Assembly (NCBI GenBank): GCA_963769115.1
Contig: CAVYKN010000009.1
Location: forward strand, 186,001 to 250,000
Length of the DNA stretch: 64,000 bases
DNA from: DASTFY01 sp963769115
Lineage (GTDB): Bacteria > Actinomycetota > Acidimicrobiia > Acidimicrobiales > Ilumatobacteraceae
Direction: 5' to 3'
Positions 27,411 through 35,383 of the stretch are shown one piece after another (the first letter of the stretch is position 1; the number at the start of each line of letters is the position of its first letter). The notes under the pieces were generated by a model. That model was not told the origin of the DNA, searched no databases, and was given only the letters and a program-made list of their open reading frames with translations. Made by a program: the position numbers and the translations under genes.

Positions 27411-27521
27411 CGTGCTCCAGGGTGGCGGGTGCGTCCGCGCTGTCCTAGTCCGTCACCTCTGGGTGATGGTGGATGGTCCGGGAGTTGTTCGCGCGACGTT
27501 CACACGGGCGAGACTGCGGCG

Positions 27522-27947
27522 ATGGCGGAGTGTCTCTTCTGCGCCGTGATCGCCGGTGTCCAGCCGGCCGAGGTGGTGTTCGACGACGAGGTGGCCGTCG
27601 GGTTCCTCGATCACCGTCCGGTGTTCAAGGGGCACGTGCTCGTCGTCCCCCGCATCCACGTCGTCACCCTGGGCGACCTCCCCGCCGAGCTCGTCGGGCC
27701 GTTCTTCACGCGCGTGCAGCGCGTGGCGGTGGCCGTGCAGGCCGCGCTGTCGGCCGACGGCTCGTTCGTCGCCATGAACAACGTGGTGAGCCAGAGCGTG
27801 GCGCACCTCCACGTCCACGTCGTGCCCCGCCGTCGCAAGGACGGTCTCCGTGGGTTCTTCTGGCCGCGCGTCAGGTACGAGAGCGCGGAGGAGATGGCGA
27901 TGGTCGCCGAGGCGGTGCGGACGTTCGTCGCCGACACGTTCACGTGA
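27522..27947 (+). CDS. HIT-family nucleotide-binding hydrolase
   Basis: 141-aa protein with CLFCAVIAG at the start, GHVLVVPRIHVVTL, and the histidine triad HLHVHVVPR. HIT enzymes split nucleotide phosphoramidates or dinucleoside polyphosphates. ATG 27522 is used. It converges with the DUF429 gene, the two coding ends overlapping by eight bases. Confidence 0.92.
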   Translation: MAECLFCAVIAGVQPAEVVFDDEVAVGFLDHRPVFKGHVLVVPRIHVVTLGDLPAELVGPFFTRVQRVAVAVQAALSADGSFVAMNNVVSQSVAHLHVHVVPRRRKDGLRGFFWPRVRYESAEEMAMVAEAVRTFVADTFT

Positions 27948-28602
27948 CGATGCGCATGGGCAGGCCGTAGCCGTCCCGCTCGCCGTCACCGTGCTCGAGG
28001 TGCGCGCCGTGACGGAAGCGCTCGACCGACCACAGCACCGCGAACGCATCGAGCACGTCGTGGACCTGTGCGCCCGGAGGCCTTGCGTCGACCGCGTCGC
28101 CGAACAGCGGCCGCAGCAGGGCCCGACGGGCATCGAGGCCGTCGGGCGTGTGCTTCGACGGCAGCGCGGCCCCGGCCAGGGCCCGGAAGCTGCACTCCGG
28201 GTGGATCTCCACCAGCCTGTTCTCGGGCTGGGCGCGGACGAGTTCGTCCAGCTCACGGAGGCGGGGGAGCAGGTTGAAAGCCTGCTTCGGCAACCCTCGT
28301 CCGAACAGGCGCCGCGACTCCAGGTTGGCGTGGGCGTAGTCGGTCGCGTGGAGGAGCGGGCGTGGCGGGGTCGGGAACACGGTGCTGGCGCGTCCGCCGC
28401 CGAGGAAGCGCCGGGCCTCGGTGTCCGCCGCGCGTGTCCACTTGTCGGGCAGACCGATGGGCATGTCGACGCCGATGATGTCGATTGTTGCATCCTCAAC
28501 GAGTGTTCCGAGACGGTCGATCACGAGCACCGACGTGCGCGTCGCGACGATCCAGCCGGCGCGACAACCGTCCACTCCCGCTCCACGTCGGCGTGTCCTC
28601 AT
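27940..28602 (-). CDS. DUF429 family protein
   Basis: 220-aa protein of the DUF429 family, an RNase H-like fold of unknown activity. Family motifs: GVDGCRAGWIVA near the N-terminus, IIGVDMPIGLPD, and HPECSFRAL followed by HDVLDAFAVLWS near the end. The acidic residues in GVD, GVDMP and LDA fit a metal-binding site. It is divergent from HU. Confidence 0.87.
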   Translation of the reverse strand: MRTRRRGAGVDGCRAGWIVATRTSVLVIDRLGTLVEDATIDIIGVDMPIGLPDKWTRAADTEARRFLGGGRASTVFPTPPRPLLHATDYAHANLESRRLFGRGLPKQAFNLLPRLRELDELVRAQPENRLVEIHPECSFRALAGAALPSKHTPDGLDARRALLRPLFGDAVDARPPGAQVHDVLDAFAVLWSVERFRHGAHLEHGDGERDGYGLPMRIVT

Positions 28603-28649
28603 TCGATGCTCCGAAGCGTTGTTGCAGAATCAACTAGATGAATGCTTGC

Positions 28650-28679
28650 TTTGCGCGTGCGCGCGCACTGGGATATGCG
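28650..28679 (+). promoter_or_regulatory. Candidate HU promoter with a Z-DNA-prone spacer
   Basis: TTTGCG and TATGCG are 18 bases apart, 38 bases before the HU start. The spacer overlaps 17 alternating pyrimidine-purine bases (28652-28668), a sequence able to take the Z form under negative supercoiling. The -35 match is weak. Confidence 0.35.
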
Positions 28680-28717
28680 TGAGTTTCGTCCCCAGCAGCA
28701 GGAGGTAGAGAACAAGC

Positions 28718-28993
28718 ATGACCAAGGCCGAGTTGATCGATGCGGTGGCTGAGAAGGCCGGCACCTCGAAGGCGGACGCGGAAAGCACCGTCGACGCGTT
28801 CTTCGAGGTCGTCGTCTCGCAGGCCAAGAACGGCGACAAGGTGGCATGGCCGGGCTTCGGTTCGTTCAGCACCACGCGACGCGCCGCGCGCACCGGTCGC
28901 AACCCGCAGACGGGAGCGCCGGTGAACGTGCCGGCGTCGACCGCCCTGAAGTTCAGCGCGAGCTCCGTGCTGAAGGCCCAGTTGAACAAGTAG
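28718..28993 (+). CDS. hup: DNA-binding protein HU
   Basis: 91-aa HU with MTKAELIDAVAEKAG, DAFFEVVVSQAKNGDKV, FGSFSTTRRAARTGRNPQTG (beta arm with the Pro-kink region) and FSASSVLKAQLN. It bends DNA non-specifically as a dimer. A very strong AGGAGGT precedes the start. Unlike mycobacterial HupB, it ends after the HU domain; the Lys/Ala-rich tail is a separate gene 24 bases downstream. Confidence 0.96.
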   Translation: MTKAELIDAVAEKAGTSKADAESTVDAFFEVVVSQAKNGDKVAWPGFGSFSTTRRAARTGRNPQTGAPVNVPASTALKFSASSVLKAQLNK

Positions 28994-29017
28994 CAACCGA
29001 CGCACACGGAGGACACA

Positions 29018-29432
29018 GTGGCAACAGCGAAGAAGGCGCCCGCCAGACGGCCGGCAGCGAAGAAGGCTCCGGCCAAGCGGGCCACCGCCAAGAAGGCGCC
29101 CGCTCGCAAGACCGCGGCCAAGAAGGCTCCGGCTCGGAAGAGCACGGCCAAGCGGGCCCCGGCCCGCAAGACCGCGGCCAAGAAGGCTCCGGCCGAAGCG
29201 GGCGACCGCCAAGAAGGCGCCGGCCCGCAAGACCGCGGCCAAGAAGGCTCCGGCCGAAGCGGGCGACCGCCAAGAAGGCGCCGGCTCGCAAGACCGCGGC
29301 CAAGAAGGCTCCGGCTCGGAAGAGCACGGCCAGGCGGGCCCGGCCCGCAAGACCGCGGCCAAGAAGGCTCCGGCGAAGCGGGCGACCGCCAAGAAGGCCC
29401 CGGCTCGCAAGACGGCAGCCAAGAAGGCCTGA
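29018..29432 (+). CDS. Histone H1-like Lys/Ala/Pro-repeat protein (frameshifted)
   Basis: About 137-aa very basic protein of AKKAPAR, AKKAPAK and ARKTAAK repeats, resembling the C-terminal tail of HupB and eukaryotic linker histone H1. GTG 29018 has GGAGG six bases upstream, so it is translated on its own. Two extra bases (about 29195 and 29255) and one missing base (about 29340) alternate the frame in the repeat; the net length is 3n+1 and the frame returns to end at TGA 29430-29432. It likely compacts DNA together with HU. Confidence 0.85.
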
Positions 29433-29567
29433 GGCTTCGGGCCTTCAGCACTCCAGAGAGGGACGACGCAGTGGGGAGCTCCGGCTCCCCGCTTGCGCGT
29501 CCGACGGCGGGCACGCCCGGTTCCCGCGGGCCGAGCGCACCTGAGGTCGCCTGGCACGATGGGTGCC

Positions 29568-30352
29568 ATGCAGCAGATCTGCCGGGACCTCGAGGCTGAG
29601 CACGCGGACCTCGACGCGGTCGTCGCGGCGCTCGATGCCTCGGACTGGGACCGGCCGACGCCGGCCGTCGGCTGGTCGGTCCGCGACCAGATCAGCCATC
29701 TCGGCTACTTCGACCGGACCGCGGTGCTGGCGGTCACGCGACCCGGATCGAGTTCACGCGCAGCGTCGAGGTGCTGCTCGCCGGCGGAGTGGACGTGTCC
29801 GTCGAGCCGGGCCGCGGCATCGAGCGCGCCCGAGCTGCTGGCGTGGTGGCGCGACGGTCGCCGCGACCTCCTCGGCCACGCTCGAGCCGCTCGATCCCGC
29901 CACCCGCGTGCCGTGGTACGGCCCGCCGATGGGCGCCCGCTCGTTCGCCACCGCGCGGCTGATGGAGACGTGGGCCCACGGGCAGGACATCGTGGACGCC
30001 GTCGGGGCCGAGCGCCCGCCGACCGACCGGTTGCGCCACATCGCCCACATCGGCGTGCGGGCCCGGCCGTTCAGCTACGCCGTGCCGAGGCCTCGACGCG
30101 CCCAGCCGGCCGGTGGCCGTCGTCCTGACCGGCCCCGGCGGCGAGCGATGGGCGTGGGACGAGGACGCCGACGAGTCGATCACGGGACCGGCGCTCGACT
30201 TCTGCCTGGTCGTGACGCAGCGCCGGCATCACGCCGACACCGACCTGGAGGCACGCGGTGACGCTGGCCGAGGAGTGGCTGCGCGTCGCGCAGGCCTTCG
30301 CCGGGCCTCGCCGGTCCCGGGCCGGGAGGCCGGTCAGTTCAGAGGTCGTTGA
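29568..30352 (+). CDS. Maleylpyruvate isomerase/DinB-fold protein (TIGR03084-like), heavily frameshifted
   Basis: About 260-aa metal-binding DinB-fold protein. The pieces QQICRDLEAEHADLDAVV, TPAVGWSVRDQISHLGYFD, VPWYGPPMGARSFATARLMET, WAHGQDIVDA, and LTGPGGERWAWDEDADE lie in different frames. At least one missing base (about 29738) and four or more extra bases (about 29845, 29872, 30085, 30260) are needed. His residues in SHLGYFD and WAHGQD fit the metal site. It may conjugate a thiol such as mycothiol or act on an acyl-CoA. The start could be ATG 29559. The end is approximate. Confidence 0.7.
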
Positions 30353-31115
30353 CGAGCTTGAAGAGCTCGGCCGCCGCCAGACCGGCCCGCGCGCCGTTGT
30401 CGGCCAGCCGCTCGCGCACCCGGGCCCGGAACGCGGCGAGCTGCTCGTCGTCCTTGGCCTTCATCGTCGACTCGAACTGGCTCTCGTGCGCCTCCAGCGC
30501 GGCGAGCTTCCGGTCGACGGTCGCCGTCACGTCCTCGGCGTGATCGGGCTCGTCGGCCTCCCACAGCAGCAGCGTCGACGGGCGGTGGTGGGGCAGTTGC
30601 TGCTCGGGGAAGAAGTGGGGATCGCGCGCCGCGATGATCGCGTCGCAGACGAGCAGGCCGGCGTGGCGGTGGTCCGGATGCAGCCGGTAGCGCTTCCACG
30701 GGTCGTGCCCGAGCACCACGTCGGGACGCAGGCGCCGGATCCAGTAGGCGACCTCCCAGCGCTGCCGCAGCCCGCTCTCGAGCTCGCCGTCGGGCCAGCC
30801 GAGGAAGACCACCTCGCCGGTGGCGCCGAGGGCCCGGGCCGCGGCGCGCTGCTCGTGCTGCCTCGTCACCACGAGCGCGGCCGTGTCCGCGTCCGCGTCC
30901 CAGGTGCCCTTCGCGCCGTCGGTGCAGATGAGGTGGTGGACGAGGCATCCCCCGGCCGCCCACTTGGCCAGCGTGCCGCCGGCGCCGAACTCGACGTCGT
31001 CCGGATGGGCGCCGACCGCCAGCGCCACCGACGGCGCCGGCAGGTCGATCGAGACGATGCCCGCCCCCGCCGCCGGGCTGGTCAGCGCCGGCTGCCCGGG
31101 CTCGTTGGCAGCCAC
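30339..31115 (-). CDS. PIG-L/MshB-family zinc deacetylase
   Basis: 258-aa LmbE/PIG-L protein that removes an acetyl group from an N-acetylglucosaminyl conjugate. The zinc motif AHPDDVEFGAGGT and a distal HPDHRHAG are present, with LICTDGAKGTWD and WPDGELE between them. Relatives include MshB (mycothiol synthesis) and Mca (mycothiol conjugate amidase); which one this is cannot be decided. GTG 31115 lies inside the 3' end of fbiD, overlapping by 34 bases. Confidence 0.9.
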   Translation of the reverse strand: MAANEPGQPALTSPAAGAGIVSIDLPAPSVALAVGAHPDDVEFGAGGTLAKWAAGGCLVHHLICTDGAKGTWDADADTAALVVTRQHEQRAAARALGATGEVVFLGWPDGELESGLRQRWEVAYWIRRLRPDVVLGHDPWKRYRLHPDHRHAGLLVCDAIIAARDPHFFPEQQLPHHRPSTLLLWEADEPDHAEDVTATVDRKLAALEAHESQFESTMKAKDDEQLAAFRARVRERLADNGARAGLAAAELFKLVNDL

Positions 31116-31687
31116 GGCAGCACCTCCCTCACGGCGGGCTCGTCGAGGTCGACCGGGAGGTCGACGTCGAGACCGAGGCCGCGGTTCCCGCCACACCCGC
31201 ACACCCGTACCGTGCGTCGTGCGCCTCGGCCACGTGGTGGCGGAACGAGCCGGGGCCGTAGGCGAAGCGGAAGCCGAGAGCGGCGGGGAGGGCGATGACG
31301 TTCGTCCCGTCGTCGTGGCGGTCGGGCACGAGGGTGATGAGGCCGGGGTGGATCGAGGCGGGGCAGGTCGTGCGCCAGCGGCAGGTCGGCGTGGGCGACG
31401 ACGACGTCGGTGAAGCCGAGCTTGGCCAGCGACGCCACGCCGTCGGTGACCGCGCCGTTCAGGCCGTGGCCCGGGCGCCACAGCACCTGGGTCCCCGCGG
31501 CCTCCGCCCATCGCGCCACCTCGTCGTCATCGCACACGACGTAGACGGTCAGCGGCCGGCCGGCGGCGATGACCGTGGTGGCCATGCGGCGGGCGAGCTC
31601 GGCGCGGTCCGCGGCGGGGAGGACGTCCGCCAGCCGCCGCTTGGCGGCGCCGAACGCCTTCACCGGCACCAGCACCGCAGGACGCAC
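31082..31687 (-). CDS. fbiD: FbiD/CofC guanylyltransferase of F420 biosynthesis (frameshifted)
   Basis: About 200-aa nucleotidyltransferase that activates phosphoenolpyruvate (or 2-phospholactate) with GTP in F420 synthesis. Motifs: LVPVKAFGAAKRRLADVL (GTP site), VAHADLPLAHDLP, VPDRHDDGTNVIAL and YGPGSFRHHVAEA. Extra bases near 31348 and two between 31170 and 31235 split it; 606 nt fits with all three removed. It starts at GTG 31687 six bases after TACACT. Confidence 0.87.
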   Translation of the reverse strand: MRPAVLVPVKAFGAAKRRLADVLPAADRAELARRMATTVIAAGRPLTVYVVCDDDEVARWAEAAGTQVLWRPGHGLNGAVTDGVASLAKLGFTDVVVAHADLPLAHDLPRLDPPRPHHPRARPPRRRDERHRPPRRSRLPLRLRPRLVPPPRGRGARRTVRVCGCGGNRGLGLDVDLPVDLDEPAVREVLPWLPTSPGSRR

Positions 31688-31693
31688 CAGCGG

Positions 31694-31699
31694 AGTGTA
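31694..31699 (-). promoter_or_regulatory. TANNNT -10 box for fbiD
   Basis: TACACT on the minus strand, six bases before GTG 31687. It lies only 11 bases from the opposite-facing gpsA box, so the two promoters must compete. Confidence 0.5.
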
Positions 31700-31709
31700 C
31701 GGCCGCCCG

Positions 31710-31715
31710 TAGTCT
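31710..31715 (+). promoter_or_regulatory. TANNNT -10 box for gpsA
   Basis: TAGTCT, seven bases before GTG 31723 with no ribosome site; leaderless arrangement. Confidence 0.5.
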
Positions 31716-31722
31716 GCCGACC

Positions 31723-32721
31723 GTGCCGATCCGAGTCGCCGTCATCGGAGCCGGTTCGTGGGGGACCACGGTGGCCGCGCTCGCCGCGCAGAACACCCCC
31801 ACGACCCTCTGGGCGCGCCGCCCCGAGCTGGCCAAGCAGATCAACGACGAGAACGTCAACCCGTCGTACCTCCCCGGTTTCACCCTGCCGCCGCAGCTGC
31901 TGGCCACCTCGTCCATGGAGGAGGCGGTCGGAGCGGCGGACGTGGTGGTGATGGCCACGCCGTCGCACGGCTTCCGTGAGGTGCTGCGGGCGGCGGCGCC
32001 GTGCATCCGGCCGTGGGTGCCGATCGTCAGCCTGGCCAAGGGACTGGAGGGCGACTCCCTGAAGCGCATGAGCGAGGTCGTCCACGACGAGCTGCCCGGG
32101 CACCCCGTCGCCGTTCTCACCGGCCCGAACCTCGCCAAGGAGATCCTCGCCGGCCAGCCGGCGGCGAGCGTCGTGGCCATCGACGACGCGATCATCGCCA
32201 ACGAGCTCCAGCGCATCTTCGCCACCATGCGGCTGCGCGTGTACACGAATCCGGATGTCGTCGGCTGCGAGGTCGCGGGGGTCGTGAAGAACGTGATCGC
32301 CATCGCCTCGGGCATGGCGGAGGGCATGGGCTTCGGCGACAACACGAGGGCCACCCTCATCACGCGCGGGCTGGCGGAGATGAGCCGGCTGGGCGTGGCG
32401 CTCGGCGGGGAGCCGCTCACGTTCGCCGGCCTGGCGGGGATGGGCGACCTCATCGCCACCTGCTCGTCCCGCCAGAGCCGGAACAACACGGTCGGCTTCC
32501 AGCTCGGGCAGGGACGGTCGATCGACGACATCGTGGGCGAGATGCACATGGTCGCCGAGGGGGTCAAGAGCTGCCCGTCCGTGCTGGCGCTGGCCGAGGT
32601 GCACGGCGTGGACATGCCGATCACCGAACAGGTCGTCGAGGTGTGCCACCACGGCCGCACGGTCGGCGAAGCGCTGATCGCGCTCATGGAGCGCGACGCC
32701 AAGCCCGAACTCTCGCCGTGA
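31723..32721 (+). CDS. gpsA: Glycerol-3-phosphate dehydrogenase [NAD(P)+]
   Basis: 332-aa cytoplasmic enzyme reducing dihydroxyacetone phosphate to sn-glycerol 3-phosphate for phospholipid synthesis. VIGAGSWGTTVAAL is the dinucleotide-binding loop; SLAKGLEGDSLKRMSEV, LTGPNLAKEI, the catalytic Lys in GVVKNVIAIASGMAEGMGFG, and GMGDLIATCSSRQSRN follow. Intact, of normal length, and leaderless. Confidence 0.96.
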   Translation: MPIRVAVIGAGSWGTTVAALAAQNTPTTLWARRPELAKQINDENVNPSYLPGFTLPPQLLATSSMEEAVGAADVVVMATPSHGFREVLRAAAPCIRPWVPIVSLAKGLEGDSLKRMSEVVHDELPGHPVAVLTGPNLAKEILAGQPAASVVAIDDAIIANELQRIFATMRLRVYTNPDVVGCEVAGVVKNVIAIASGMAEGMGFGDNTRATLITRGLAEMSRLGVALGGEPLTFAGLAGMGDLIATCSSRQSRNNTVGFQLGQGRSIDDIVGEMHMVAEGVKSCPSVLALAEVHGVDMPITEQVVEVCHHGRTVGEALIALMERDAKPELSP

Positions 32722-32740
32722 GGCGTTCTCGAACACCTCC

Positions 32741-34023
32741 GTGCAGAAGACGACGGTGAGCGGGCCCACGATCAGGCCCATCATCGGCCCAATCATCGGC
32801 ATCGCCGGCGGGACGTGGCGGATCCGGGTGACGCCGGGCGGCGCGCTGATCGCCGAGGACGGGTCGGTGCTCCTCGACTGGTGGGTGGCCGCCGACGACC
32901 GCTGGCACACGCCGGCCCGTGAGGTGACGTGCCGCCAGCGCCTGGTGGAGGGCGTCCCCGTCGTGGAGACGGCCATCCGTGTCCCGGGCGGTGACGCCGT
33001 CCAGACGGTGTACGCGGTGGCCGACGGCGGCGGGCTCGCCGTCGTCGCGCTGGAGAACCGGTCGCCGGCACCGATCGCCGTCGCCCTCAGCCGGAGGGAC
33101 CTGCTGACCTCGCACCTCCCGGCCACGGTGCCTGCCCAGGGCGGGGACGCGCCGCCGGACGCGCTCGTCCTGCCGATCGGACACCGCTCGACGGTGGTCG
33201 TCGCCCTCGCGCCCGGCGCACCTGCACCCGGCCCGCTCCCGTCCGGGCTCCCGAAGCCCGAGCAGGTGGTGCGGGGCTGGTTGCGCCAGACGGAGGCGGG
33301 AGCCGACCTCCGCCTGCCCGAGTCGCCCGCCGTCGCCCTGCCCACGCTCCGGTCCCGGCTCCTGCTCGAAGGTCCGCCGGCGGCGGACGAACCGGTTCCG
33401 TTCCTCGTCGCCGCGGCCGAGCTGGGCCGGTTGGGCGTGGACGTGGAGCCGTGGGTGGACGCACGCCGCCGTCGCGGCCGACCGCCTGGCGCGCCTGACG
33501 CGGGATCGTTCGGCTCCCGTCTCCTGGCTCGTCGACGCGGGGCTGGCCGCCGCCGGCGAGATCTTCGGCCTCGCCGGTCACCGCCGCGGCGTGGAGGACG
33601 TGGCCGCCGCGCGAGCCCGACGGTCCGACGTCGAGCCGGTGCCCGTCGCTCCCGCCGGCGATCTCACCGACCTGGCCTGGGCGCTCCGCCGCGTCGCCGT
33701 CGAGCAGGCCGGCGTCGTCGACCTCTTCCCCGCCCCCTTCCCACCCGTCTGGAGCGGCCACGCGGTCGAGGCCTATCGGCTCCCCCTCGGCGCAGGGGAC
33801 GCTGGCCGTGGCGCTGCGCTGGCACGGATCGCGCCCGGCTGTGCTCTGGGAGATCGACGGGCCGGGTGCGGTGCTGCGCTGCTCGGGCCTGGATCCGTCG
33901 TGGTCGGCGGCGACCGCGCGCGGTGAGGCGCTCCTGGTCGAGCCGGGGACGGCGGGCACCCTCCGTGGCGAGCCCACGGCGGGCGGTGGCGAGGGCGGCT
34001 CTTCTCCGACCAACATCGGGTGA
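32741..34023 (+). CDS. Uncharacterised protein downstream of gpsA (two frameshifts)
   Basis: About 426-aa protein I do not recognise. The N-terminal half is beta-rich (GTWRIRVTPGGALIAEDG, LLDWWVAADDRWHTPAREV, VVETAIRVPGGDAVQTVYA, LAVVALENRSPAPIAVAL), like a carbohydrate-enzyme accessory sandwich. The second half has helices (LTDLAWALRRVAVEQAGVVDLFP) and ends with LRWHGSRPAVLWEIDGPG. Extra bases near 33465 and 33798 break the frame; 1283 nt is 3n+2, as expected. Start GTG 32741 or 32756 is uncertain. It follows gpsA after 19 bases. Confidence 0.6.
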
Positions 34024-34121
34024 ACCCGGGAGGATCGCGGGCAGGTTCGTGCCATGCTTGTTGCTGAAGGCGACGGTGGCTGGGCGGCCGGAGTGCAGCC
34101 GTCCCGTTAATCGGAGCCCAA

Positions 34122-34965
34122 ATGAACGAGCCCAGCATGAACAAGCCCGGCAGGAACAAGATCGGCATGAACAGGTACGTGCACAGATCAGTCGTGGCCG
34201 GCGCCGCGGCCGCCGCCCTGGTGGCGATCGCCGCCTGCGGCCCGCCGCCCAGCCAGACGCCGCCGCCCCTTCCGGCGGCCATGACGGCGAGCTGGGGGAT
34301 GAACGAGAGGTCCGGTCGGGTCATGACGGACTCGGCCAAGCCGCCGGCGAACAACGGGGTCATCGGGCCCGGCGTCAGGCTCAACGGCAGTGCCTACGAG
34401 TTCCCCGGCTGGGCAGAACAACGTCGACGCGGCGGGCAACTTCGTGGGTCAGATCTCGCCGACCGACAGCCTGGTCTCCGTGGCTGACAGCGGCCACGAG
34501 CTGGAGCCCCGGAACGGCGCGTTCTCGGTCGACGGCATCCTGCAGGCTCGGCGCACCGGCGCCGGCACGCTGCCCGTCGGAGCCCGGGGCGTCGCCTACA
34601 ACATCGTGCAGAAGGCGCGGGCCTCGAACCTCGGCGGCTTCTGGAAGGTCGAGATGCGGGGCAACGGCCTCGGCATCGGCCGCCTCGTGTGCACCCTCGG
34701 TGACGGCCGCAACGTCGTCGCCGTGGAGTCCACGGTCCGGATGGACAACGGGGCCTGGCACACCTTCGCCTGCCGCCTCAACAAGGGCATCTTCGCCGCC
34801 GTCGTGGACGGCGTGTCCGCGAACGCCGACGCCTCCATCCTCGGCGCCGTGAACCCGGTCGAGCGCTTCAGCACCTCGGTGAGCATCGGCAAGAAGCCGG
34901 GCTCGACCGACCCGTCGGACAGCTTCTCCGGCTGGATCGATCAGCTGAACATCTCGGCCGGCTAG
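34122..34965 (+). CDS. LamG-like (concanavalin A-fold) secreted lipoprotein (frameshifted)
   Basis: About 280 codons with a signal peptide ending in a lipobox (ALVAIAAC), followed by a Pro-rich linker and a laminin G-like/jelly-roll domain: AMTASWGMNERSG, NGAFSVDGILQ, RLVCTLGDGRNVVAVES, NGAWHTFACRLNKGIFAAVVDG and DSFSGWIDQLNISAG. It probably binds a glycan at the surface. One extra base near 34412 breaks it. ATG 34167 (MNRYVHRS) gives a more typical signal peptide than ATG 34122. Confidence 0.78.
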
Positions 34966-34989
34966 CCGACCCGCCTCGACGCTGACGGT

Positions 34990-35010
34990 CGCTCCGGCGC
35001 CGCCGGAGCG
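34990..35010. terminator. Hairpin between convergent genes
   Basis: 8-bp stem CGCTCCGG/CCGGAGCG with a five-base loop, between the lipoprotein stop (34965) and the facing stop at 35018. Likely a bidirectional terminator; no T run. Confidence 0.55.
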
Positions 35011-35017
35011 GTCTCGC

Positions 35018-35308
35018 TCAGCCGGCGCGCGCCGCTCGTTCGGCTTTGCGGGCGAGGCGGCGGGCGGTGCTGCCGCGAGGAGTCAGGTGGCGCTCGTCCA
35101 GGTCGGCCAGCTCCACGCCGCTCTCGAAGCGCACGCGGTAGCGCATCCAGTTGAAGCCGTTGGCCAGGATCACCTTGCCCGGCGTGCCCTCGGGGACACC
35201 GGGCAGGTCGACCTTGGCGGTCACCTTGTCGCCGATCCGCAGGTCCAGCTGGTCCGGCCGCGGCCGGGCCAGGCGAGTGGGGCTTCCAGGTCGGCATCCC
35301 GCCATCAT
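35018..35308 (-). CDS. Small basic hypothetical protein
   Basis: 96-aa protein with no family I can name for sure. The core DQLDLRIGDKVTAKVDLPGVPEG, KVILANGFNWMRYRVRFESG and DLDERHLTP looks like a small SH3/KOW-like beta barrel; the tail RRLARKAERAARAG is a basic helix. Many Acidimicrobiia-type genomes have such a gene beside tig, but this is from memory. It is divergent from tig; two ATGs in a row (35303-35308) form the start. Confidence 0.55.
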   Translation of the reverse strand: MMAGCRPGSPTRLARPRPDQLDLRIGDKVTAKVDLPGVPEGTPGKVILANGFNWMRYRVRFESGVELADLDERHLTPRGSTARRLARKAERAARAG

Positions 35309-35368
35309 GCCCCATCGGCTCCTGCCGGTCGGGCCCGGAGCCACACCGGCATCGGACCGGTCCGCCGG

Positions 35369-35374
35369 TACACT
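35369..35374 (+). promoter_or_regulatory. -10 box for tig
   Basis: TACACT, nine bases before GTG 35384, with no Shine-Dalgarno sequence; short-leader or leaderless start. Confidence 0.45.
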
Positions 35375-35383
35375 CGCCGCCCT

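Noticed and set aside
29030..29425. Non-coding repeat array
   Set aside because: The periodicity is codon-based (AKKAPA units) and belongs to the H1-like protein once the frameshifts are considered.
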